Positions 43,897 to 50,620 of a stretch of DNA of 64,000 nucleotides are shown piece after piece. This DNA is from Ruminococcaceae bacterium P7 (GTDB taxonomy: Bacteria > Bacillota > Clostridia > Oscillospirales > Acutalibacteraceae). Where the stretch lies: the NCBI GenBank assembly GCA_900100595.1, contig FMUA01000002.1, forward strand, positions 124,001 through 188,000, written 5' to 3'. The stretch's first letter is position 1. Each line of letters starts with the position of its first letter. Below the pieces are notes generated by a model. That model was not told the DNA's origin. It did no database searches and saw only the letters and a list, made by a program, of their open reading frames with translations. A program made the translations under genes and the position numbers.

Positions 43897-45081
43897 CTAT
43901 TCTAACACATTTGAATCGCCGATTGCAACCTTTTTTTCATTTAGTTTTACAAAATTATTTACCAGATTTGCAAGCGTGTCGATTTGCTTCTCATTGTTGA
44001 ACGCCGACATCACCGCGCGGACGGTTCCCTGCTCCTGCGTGCCGTAGCTCTGATGCGCCAAGGGGGCGCAGTGCAGTCCTGCGCGGACGGCGATTTGGTG
44101 TCTGTCGAGCATAGCGGCGACCTGCTCACTGTCCATATTTCCGATATTGAAGGAAATCACCGGAACATGGGTATCCGCTTCGGGACGGGCGGTGTAAAGC
44201 CTGACGGCGTTGATTCCCGAAAGCCTGTCATACAGCCGCTGTCCAAGCCGCATTTCATAGGCGTCCAGCCGCTCGGGGGTACGGCTGAGAACGAACTCCA
44301 CGCCCGCGTTCAGTCCCGCGATTCCCGGAAGGTTCGGCGTTCCGCTCTCGTATTTGTCAGGAAGCAGCTCGGGCTGGCGCAGCTCCGAGGAAAAGCTGCC
44401 CGTACCTCCCTGTGTCAGACTGTCGGGCTTCACGTCGGAACGCATCACCAGCACGCCCGTTCCCATCGGGCCGTAAAGCCCCTTGTGACCTGCTGTGCAG
44501 AGGTAGTCGATGCAGCTGTCCTCCAGTGAAATCGGCACAACGCCCGCGGTCTGCGCCGCGTCAAGGCAAAAAAGGATCCCGTTCAGGCGGCAGAGCGCCG
44601 CAAGCCGCTCTACGGGGAGCCTGACGCCGAACACATTGGATGCGTGGGTACATATCACCAGTTTGGTGTTTTTGCGGAACTGAGAACGGAACGCGCGGAT
44701 GGTCGCCTCATCATCGCCCTCCGTGACCTCCGCCACGGAATAGGTCACGCCCTGCTCCTTCATCGCTTCGAGCGGGCGCACCACCGCGTTGTGCTCCAGC
44801 GAGGAGATGACCGCGTGGTCGCCGCTTTTGAGCACGCCCTTGATCACCGTATTGAGCGCGGTCGTGCAGTTGTACGTGAAGATCACGTTCTCGGGATTGT
44901 CAACCGCAAAAAGACGCGCGAGATTCTCGCGGCAGCGATAGACGGTCTCCGCCGCCCTCAGGGACATGCGGTGTCCGCTGCGCCCCGGATTGGCTCCGTA
45001 TCCGCGCATCGCCGTCATCACCGCGTTAATCACCGCCTGCGGCTTGGGATAGGTCGTCGCGCCGTTATCAAAATACATCAT
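43897..45081 (-). CDS. Aminotransferase class V, cysteine desulfurase/selenocysteine lyase-like
   Basis: 394 residues, PLP fold type I. YFDNGATTYPKPQAV start, THASNVFG, DAAQTAGVVP and the PLP lysine in TAGHKGLYGPMG. It is of the CsdB-like branch that pairs with DUF3343. Start ATG 45081 overlaps the DUF3343 stop by four bases. Expected to mobilise S or Se from Cys or Sec; no selD or selA seen in the window. Confidence 0.88.
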   Translation of the reverse strand: MMYFDNGATTYPKPQAVINAVMTAMRGYGANPGRSGHRMSLRAAETVYRCRENLARLFAVDNPENVIFTYNCTTALNTVIKGVLKSGDHAVISSLEHNAVVRPLEAMKEQGVTYSVAEVTEGDDEATIRAFRSQFRKNTKLVICTHASNVFGVRLPVERLAALCRLNGILFCLDAAQTAGVVPISLEDSCIDYLCTAGHKGLYGPMGTGVLVMRSDVKPDSLTQGGTGSFSSELRQPELLPDKYESGTPNLPGIAGLNAGVEFVLSRTPERLDAYEMRLGQRLYDRLSGINAVRLYTARPEADTHVPVISFNIGNMDSEQVAAMLDRHQIAVRAGLHCAPLAHQSYGTQEQGTVRAVMSAFNNEKQIDTLANLVNNFVKLNEKKVAIGDSNVLE

Positions 45082-45305
45082 CGGTCATCCACTGTCGACG
45101 CACCGACAAAGGAAATGTTGTGTTGATTCAGCAGCTCCGCCGCACGCTCATAACGCTGCGGTACGCGCAGGCTGTAGCCGCAGGAGCCGCGTCGGAGCGA
45201 TGCCGGCGTGCGGATGGTCACGGCGCGGATACCGTTTCGTCTGAGAAGCTCGCGCGCCTTCATCACGGCGGTCATGGAGCTGAATGTCATCAGATTATTT
45301 TCCAT
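45078..45305 (-). CDS. DUF3343 putative Se/S carrier protein
   Basis: 75 residues. TFSSMTAVMKARELLRRNGI and the SCGYSLRV block with a single conserved Cys match DUF3343 (putative Se/S carrier-like). ATG 45305 has AAAGGTGAAG upstream; the opening continues upstream without a ribosome binding site. Coupled to the desulfurase-like gene, so a sulfur or selenium relay is inferred. Confidence 0.85.
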   Translation of the reverse strand: MENNLMTFSSMTAVMKARELLRRNGIRAVTIRTPASLRRGSCGYSLRVPQRYERAAELLNQHNISFVGASTVDDR

Positions 45306-45382
45306 TTCTTCACCTTTCTTTATTTGGATTATCCTCCCTACACTAACTATCGTATGCGGAAAAAAGAAAAAAGTCCGAAACG

Positions 45383-45411
45383 AAAAAAAGAGGTGCGCCA
45401 AAGCGCACCTC
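45383..45411 (-). terminator. Terminator of the decarboxylase beta/gamma operon
   Basis: Leftward GAGGTGCGC-TTTG-GCGCACCTC followed by TTTTTTT. Confidence 0.93.
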
Positions 45412-45424
45412 CGATTGATATGAA

Positions 45425-46657
45425 TTATCCGACGACGTTGAGCAGGACGCCTGCCGCAACCGCCGAGCCGATGACGCCCGCGACATTCGGACCCATCGCG
45501 TGCATCAGCAGGAAGTTCGCGGGATTCTCCTGCTGTCCGACCTTCTGCGCCACACGCGCCGCCATGGGAACGGCGGAAACGCCTGCGGAACCGATGAGCG
45601 GATTGATTTTGCCGCCTGTCAGCTTATACATGATCTTGCCGAAAAGCAGACCGAAGGCTGTACCCATACAGAACGCGATCAGACCGAGCGCGATGATTTT
45701 GAGGGTATCGAGCTTGAGGAAATTGGTGCCCGAAGCCGTCGCGCCGACGGTGGTGCCGAGGAAGATGGTGATAATATTCATCAGCTCGTTCTGCGCCGCC
45801 TTTGCGATTCTCTCAACCACGCCCGACTCCTTGAACAGGTTGCCGAGCATCAGCATACCGACCAGCGGAGCCGCGTCAGGCAGGAAGATCGCGATCAGGA
45901 TCACGACGATGATCGGGAACAGGATCTTCTCCAGTCTGGAAACGGGACGGAGCTGCTCCATAACGACGCTTCTCTCCTTCTTGGTGGTGAGAGCCTTCAT
46001 GATGGGCGGCTGAATGATGGGAACCAGCGCCATGTAGGAATACGCCGCGATCGCAATAGAGCCGAGAAGGTGCGGCGCGAGCTTTGTGGTGACGTAAATC
46101 GCGGTAGGACCGTCAGCGCCGCCGATGATGCCGATAGCGCCGGATTCCGCCTCGGTAAAGCCGAGGAAAATCGCGCCCGTGAAGGTGATAAAAATACCGA
46201 TCTGCGCAGCCGCGCCGAGGATCAGGCTCTTGGGGTTGGCGATCAGCGGACCGAAGTCGGTCATGCAGCCGATGCCGAGAAAAATCAGCGGCGGATAGAT
46301 GCCCAGCTTGACGCCCTGATAGAGATAATACAGCAAGCCGCCGTAGGTGGGATCCTCATAATAGACCTTGCCGCCGATCTCCTGCACCACATGTCCCGTA
46401 GCGGCAGGATCGTTGGCAGAGGCGATTTCTACCAGATTGATGTGGGGAGCCGCCATGATTCCCGGATAGAGATTAACAAGCAGCATGCCGAACGCGATCG
46501 GCAGCAGCAGAAGCGGTTCGTACTGTTTTTTGATCGCGAGAAACAGCAAAAAGCAGGATATCGCAATCATCACATAGTTCTGCCAGTCAAGGCTCACCAG
46601 TCCCGAGCTGAGATAGATGCCCTTGATGGCGTCGAGAAAACCATTTAGTATTTCCAT
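45425..46657 (-). CDS. Sodium ion-translocating decarboxylase, beta subunit (OadB/MmdB/GcdB)
   Basis: 410 residues, about eleven membrane helices. Signature blocks GIGCMTDFGPLIANPK, GGADGPTAIYVTTKLAP, GGKINPLIGSAGVSAVP and NFLLMHAMGPNVAGV are intact. Couples decarboxylation of carboxybiotin to Na+ export. The carboxyltransferase and biotin-carrier subunits are not nearby, so which acyl-CoA or acid it serves is open. Confidence 0.93.
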   Translation of the reverse strand: MEILNGFLDAIKGIYLSSGLVSLDWQNYVMIAISCFLLFLAIKKQYEPLLLLPIAFGMLLVNLYPGIMAAPHINLVEIASANDPAATGHVVQEIGGKVYYEDPTYGGLLYYLYQGVKLGIYPPLIFLGIGCMTDFGPLIANPKSLILGAAAQIGIFITFTGAIFLGFTEAESGAIGIIGGADGPTAIYVTTKLAPHLLGSIAIAAYSYMALVPIIQPPIMKALTTKKERSVVMEQLRPVSRLEKILFPIIVVILIAIFLPDAAPLVGMLMLGNLFKESGVVERIAKAAQNELMNIITIFLGTTVGATASGTNFLKLDTLKIIALGLIAFCMGTAFGLLFGKIMYKLTGGKINPLIGSAGVSAVPMAARVAQKVGQQENPANFLLMHAMGPNVAGVIGSAVAAGVLLNVVG

Positions 46658-46677
46658 ATTCGCTTTGATTCCTTTCC

Positions 46678-47106
46678 TCAGAACGGACGTGTGTTATCCA
46701 ATACGCCCGCGTTTGCCCACGCGGAACGTCCGCCTGCTCTCTTGATACTCTTGATTTTCGCCCTGCCCCTGCCGCCGTACATCGTCGCGACAGCCGCGGC
46801 GATCACCGCTACGACCTCCTCGGGAATTCCTTCCTCCGCCGGCGTATTCTCCTCAGGCTCAGTTTCCCTCTGAACCGCGGGCAGCTTGACCGCGGGTGCA
46901 TCCGACTTTACCGTGCGTTTGCTCCCGATCGACTGCGCCTTGCCGACAATCAGGCTGTAGAGCTTGATGACGCCGATCAGAAGCAGCAGAACCGAGAACA
47001 CGACGACAAAGCCCGTGAGAATGACCTTTGCGGCAGAGATTCCCTTTTCGGCAAGCGTCAGTTCCGCGGCAATCGGCTGAATCACACTTATGCCGTTCAA
47101 AAACAT
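46678..47106 (-). CDS. Sodium-pump decarboxylase gamma-type subunit
   Basis: 142 residues from ATG 47106, which follows GGGGG by eight bases; an ATG 30 bases upstream would lie at the predicted transcription start. One membrane helix (~25-50), a Pro/Glu-rich linker and a terminal EEVVAVIAAAVATMYGG helix typical of OadG-like subunits, which hold the complex together. It precedes beta by 20 bases. Promoter TTGCAA-17-TATAAT at 47145-47173. Confidence 0.8.
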   Translation of the reverse strand: MFLNGISVIQPIAAELTLAEKGISAAKVILTGFVVVFSVLLLLIGVIKLYSLIVGKAQSIGSKRTVKSDAPAVKLPAVQRETEPEENTPAEEGIPEEVVAVIAAAVATMYGGRGRAKIKSIKRAGGRSAWANAGVLDNTRPF

Positions 47107-47144
47107 AAAAACGACCCCCATTATTGGAATTTGCATATACTTGT

Positions 47145-47173
47145 ATTATACTTTAATCTGTCATTTTTTGCAA
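47145..47173 (-). promoter_or_regulatory. Promoter of the decarboxylase gamma-beta operon
   Basis: Leftward TTGCAA (47168-47173), 17-base spacer, TATAAT (47145-47150). Confidence 0.8.
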
Positions 47174-47249
47174 TATCAAAAAAAATCTGTTTTGTTTTTC
47201 GTCGTTATTCACAAATTATCATCCATATCTGTCACTGATTTGGGAACGA

Positions 47250-47287
47250 TAAAGACGCCGGGGACAAAACTTTCCCCGACGTCTTTC
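47250..47287 (-). terminator. Terminator of sipL-spoIVA
   Basis: AAAGACG-CGGGGA/TCCCCG-CGTCTTT stem; short T tail leftward. Confidence 0.7.
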
Positions 47288-47321
47288 CAGGATGGCGAAC
47301 ACAATTCACTTGTTGCCCATA

Positions 47322-48800
47322 TTACAGGATAATACAGATCAGACCGTTGCAGCCGTCATTGATGATTTTCTCGATCGTCTCCCCTATCTTGCGGCGCGCG
47401 TCGGCAGGCATGCGGTAGAGCTTGTTATGCAGCCCCTCGTTGACCAGCTCGTGCACCGACTTGCCGAAAATGTTGCTCTCCCAGATCTTTTCGGGGCTTT
47501 CCTCGAACTCCTTGAGCAGATACGACACCAGCTCCTCGCTCTGCTGCTCCGAGCCGACGATCGGCGTGACCTCCGTTTGTGTCTCCACGCGCATGAGATG
47601 AATGGACGGCGCGCTCGCTTTCAGGCGGATGCCGTATTTGCCGCTCTGACGGATAATCTGCGGCTCGTCGAGGTGGAGCTCGTCGATGGTCGGCATGACG
47701 ATGCCGTAGCCCGTCTCCTTGACCTGCTCATACGCCTGCGCGATTTTGTCGAACTCCCGCTGCTTGGCGGAAAGCGTCTGCAGACTGCTCATCAGCGCGC
47801 ACTCGTCGGTGATATCCAGCCCCGTCTGCTCGGACAGCACCTGATAGAACAGATTCGGCTCGACGGCAACGGTGACGGTCGCGCTGCCTACGCCCAGATC
47901 CAGCGCGCCGAGAGATACATCGCGGATATATTCGCACTGCGAGAGCTTTTGGATGGTCTCCTGTATCTCGCGGATTTTCTCCATCCCGTCGGCGGACTCG
48001 CGGATGCAGGTAAAGACCGCCTCCTTGAGCCAATGGTCGCTCGGGAGCGACACCAGCCACTTGGGGATATCGACGCGGATCTCGCGGATGGGGAACTCGA
48101 ACAGCAACTGCGCCAAGATGCGCTTGATCTCGGTTTCGCTCAGCTCCATGCAGCTTACGGGCAGCACGGGCACCTGATAGGCTGCCGACAGCTCCTCCGC
48201 GAGCGTCTTTGCCGCTTCGCTCTCGGGCTGCGACGAATTGAGCAGCACGATAAACGGCTTGTCGATCGCTTTCAGCTCGGCGACGACGCGTTTTTCGCTT
48301 TCGGCGTAGTCCTCCCGCGGAATCTCTCCGAAGCTGCCGTCGGTCGTGATCACCAGTCCGATGGTGCTGTGGTCGGTAATCACCTTTTTGGTGCCGATCT
48401 CCGCCGCGTCGTCAAAGGGCATTTCCTTGTCGCTCCACGGCGTTTTCACCATCCGCGGCGCGTCCTCCTCGCTGTGACCGAGGGCAGAGTCTACGATATA
48501 TCCCACGCAGTCGATCATGCGCACCTTGAAGGTCGTATTGTCGCCGAGGTCGATCTCCACCGATTCCTCGGGGATGAACTTCGGCTCCGTCGTCATGATG
48601 GTTCTTCCCGCGGAGGACTGCGGCAGCTCGTCGACCGCGCGGCGGTACAGCGCCTCGTCGTGGATATTCGGCAGCACCAGCGCGTCCATGAAGCGCTTGA
48701 TGAACGTGGACTTTCCTGTGCGCACGGGTCCGACTACGCCGATATAGACGTCGCCGTCGGTGCGCTGCGAAATATCGCGGTATACGTTTCTCTCTTCCAT
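47322..48800 (-). CDS. spoIVA: Spore coat morphogenetic ATPase SpoIVA
   Basis: 492 residues from ATG 48800 (GGAGG upstream), the same length as Bacillus SpoIVA. Walker A is GPVRTGKSTFIKRF; the TRAFAC-type switch regions follow (TTEPKF, MIDCVGY). It polymerises with ATP hydrolysis on the forespore surface to make the coat basement layer, anchored by SpoVM and, in clostridia, bound by SipL. Second gene after sipL, 11 bases apart. Confidence 0.97.
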   Translation of the reverse strand: MEERNVYRDISQRTDGDVYIGVVGPVRTGKSTFIKRFMDALVLPNIHDEALYRRAVDELPQSSAGRTIMTTEPKFIPEESVEIDLGDNTTFKVRMIDCVGYIVDSALGHSEEDAPRMVKTPWSDKEMPFDDAAEIGTKKVITDHSTIGLVITTDGSFGEIPREDYAESEKRVVAELKAIDKPFIVLLNSSQPESEAAKTLAEELSAAYQVPVLPVSCMELSETEIKRILAQLLFEFPIREIRVDIPKWLVSLPSDHWLKEAVFTCIRESADGMEKIREIQETIQKLSQCEYIRDVSLGALDLGVGSATVTVAVEPNLFYQVLSEQTGLDITDECALMSSLQTLSAKQREFDKIAQAYEQVKETGYGIVMPTIDELHLDEPQIIRQSGKYGIRLKASAPSIHLMRVETQTEVTPIVGSEQQSEELVSYLLKEFEESPEKIWESNIFGKSVHELVNEGLHNKLYRMPADARRKIGETIEKIINDGCNGLICIIL

Positions 48801-48811
48801 TTTCATCCTCC

Positions 48812-50338
48812 TCACAGCTTTGGAATCAGCAGCATCCGCGGACCGTCAAGCGCGAGTGTTTCGAGCGCGTTTTCGGACAGCAGCATATTCAGACGGGTAT
48901 TGTGCGCCTTGGCGATGTTCCACAGGTTCTCGTCCCGCTTCGCAAAATACAGCGTCAGCGCACAGTCGTCCGCGACGATCGGACGGTCCTCAAACAGCTC
49001 CACGCTTCTGACCGCCTTGACCTGCTCCGTTTTTGTCGCTCCGCCCGTGATTTTCAGCTCCATGCGGATCTCTGCGGTGCTGTCATCCGCAAGACGGAAG
49101 CTCATACCCGCTGCCCGCGCCTTTCCGAAGCGCAGCTGATCGCAGCCCTCCGCAGAGGGCAGCGCGTGCGCGTAGTCAAAGGAGCGCTCCACAAACATCG
49201 GCGTTCCGTTTTCATCCAGCGCGACCATGCAGAGGTTGATTTTTCCCTTTGCCTTGAGCGCATTTTCCTCCGCGGCGGTCTCTATGCTGACGGCGTCGGC
49301 ATAGATATCGAGGATTTTCGATATCTTTCCGCTGTCCACCTTGACGGAAAGCTTCTCCATAAAGCTGTCGGATACGGGCGTCGCTTCTGCGGTCAGCCTT
49401 AAATTCTCAAAGTCGGGCGCCGAGGCAACGCTGACGGAATACGCGTCTGTGACGATCTCCTCCTCGTTGAGCGAATATCCCTCCTCTGTCAGACAGAGCT
49501 TGACGTCCAGCGCGATCGCGGGCTTGTCGCTCATGATATCGTTTTTCAGGCGCACGTCGTAGGACATCACCTCGCAGCCGAGGAGGTTGCGCGTCTGCTC
49601 CTCCACGCCCTCGCAGTCGATGATCTGGTTGAAGGGCAGAATGTACTCCAGCTTGGCGGTCTGTCCCGTCTCCACGTCCGTCAGATAGAACAGCCGCAGG
49701 TTCAGCTCGCCGTTGAGCATCAGCTTTCCCGTGACCGCCTTCGCGTCCGTGACGCCTGCCGAAACAGCGGAATAGAGTATGGATTCAATCGCGGGCTTAT
49801 CCGCCACCGAAATCTCGTCGCTCACCGTGAACTGCTCCTGACAGAACGCCTGCAGACTGCCGACGGGCATCCGCCGCGTGAGTGTTTCAAGCCCCTCCCC
49901 GGGAGAATAGAGGTCGGTTTTCGTTAGGCCGAGCACCTGCGCGTACAGCGAAAACGCGCCGTGCATCACCAGTCTGCGCGGACTGACCGCCCTGCAGTTG
50001 ATGTACTCGGGCTTTGTCTTTGTCAGTATCACATAATTCTCGGGCGTTTCGCGCAGGGAAAAGCTCTGCGAAAAATTCACGCTCTGCTCGCAGCAGCGGA
50101 TGGTCTTTTTTTCGCTCTCCATATAGAGCACGTTGACGACGCAATATCCGTCCACCTGGAGCTGACCGCCCGACAGGGACTTGGTCTGGATTTTCGGGAC
50201 AAGCGTGCATTTGAGGATCTTCTCGATATCGGGACAGTAATCGGGCAGGGTCAAATCCACATCCGCGAGCTGCTCCGCTACGGTATCGAGCAGCTTGACG
50301 GGTAAACGGAAGAAACGGGGTTCTGTATTCAATTCCAT
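48812..50338 (-). CDS. sipL: SipL-like SPOCS/LysM spore coat protein
   Basis: 508 residues. Three SPOCS (DUF3794)-type domains, the first with DVDLTLPDYCPDIEKILKC, and a carboxy-terminal LysM (about 455-505, LYFAKRDENLWNIAKAHNT). In Clostridioides difficile SipL binds SpoIVA through its LysM; the tandem arrangement with spoIVA here supports the same role. ATG 50338 follows AAGGAGAGAG. A 161-bp MITE lies just upstream. Confidence 0.9.
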   Translation of the reverse strand: MELNTEPRFFRLPVKLLDTVAEQLADVDLTLPDYCPDIEKILKCTLVPKIQTKSLSGGQLQVDGYCVVNVLYMESEKKTIRCCEQSVNFSQSFSLRETPENYVILTKTKPEYINCRAVSPRRLVMHGAFSLYAQVLGLTKTDLYSPGEGLETLTRRMPVGSLQAFCQEQFTVSDEISVADKPAIESILYSAVSAGVTDAKAVTGKLMLNGELNLRLFYLTDVETGQTAKLEYILPFNQIIDCEGVEEQTRNLLGCEVMSYDVRLKNDIMSDKPAIALDVKLCLTEEGYSLNEEEIVTDAYSVSVASAPDFENLRLTAEATPVSDSFMEKLSVKVDSGKISKILDIYADAVSIETAAEENALKAKGKINLCMVALDENGTPMFVERSFDYAHALPSAEGCDQLRFGKARAAGMSFRLADDSTAEIRMELKITGGATKTEQVKAVRSVELFEDRPIVADDCALTLYFAKRDENLWNIAKAHNTRLNMLLSENALETLALDGPRMLLIPKL

Positions 50339-50365
50339 TTTTTCTCTCTCCTTTGATTTTCTTTA

Positions 50366-50526
50366 GGGAATCTCTAATAATTCAATGTCGTGCAGAAGTG
50401 CGGAAGATTAATGGCGGAATGTTGTCAAAACGCCGCAGGAATACGGACGTATTTCAAGGAGTTTTGGCAAGATTATGCCGTGACGATTTCGTGCTTATGC
50501 GCGGTAGGGAATTTTTAGAGGTTCCC
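50366..50526. mobile_element. 161-bp MITE, copy 1, in the sipL leader
   Basis: Terminal inverted repeats GGGAATCTCTAATAATTC (left) and GGGAACCTCTAAAAATTC (right end, complement strand); 15 of 18 match. Flanked by a perfect 4-bp direct repeat TTTA (50362-50365 and 50527-50530). Copy 2 at 55960 is the same length and about 97% identical. The short open frame inside, shared by both copies, lacks a ribosome binding site. No transposase in the window. Confidence 0.9.
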
Positions 50527-50534
50527 TTTATTTC

Positions 50535-50563
50535 ATCATATGAGAGAGCGTTTTGAATTATGA
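50535..50563 (-). promoter_or_regulatory. Candidate sigma-E promoter of sipL-spoIVA
   Basis: Leftward TCATAAT (50557-50563), 14-base spacer, CATATGAT (50535-50542), close to the Bacillus sigma-E pattern (ATA-type -35, CATACAnT -10, 14-15 spacing). If right, the MITE is transcribed in the 5' leader. Confidence 0.5.
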
Positions 50564-50567
50564 TAAA

Positions 50568-50598
50568 AACGGCTGACTTCACAGGGAAGTCAGCCGTT
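50568..50598 (-). terminator. Terminator of the cohesin/dockerin gene
   Basis: AACGGCTGACTTC/GAAGTCAGCCGTT perfect 13-bp stem, leftward tail TTTA. Confidence 0.88.
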
Positions 50599-50620
50599 GA
50601 GCTGTTAAATATATGTCGGA

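Noticed and set aside
47292-49139. 615-codon open frame on the plus strand
   Set aside because: Antisense to spoIVA and the end of sipL, both of which have full family motifs.
50353-50556. 67-codon frame inside MITE copy 1, with a similar frame in copy 2
   Set aside because: Shared only because the copies are nearly identical; no ribosome binding site, and it runs into different flanking sequence at each end.
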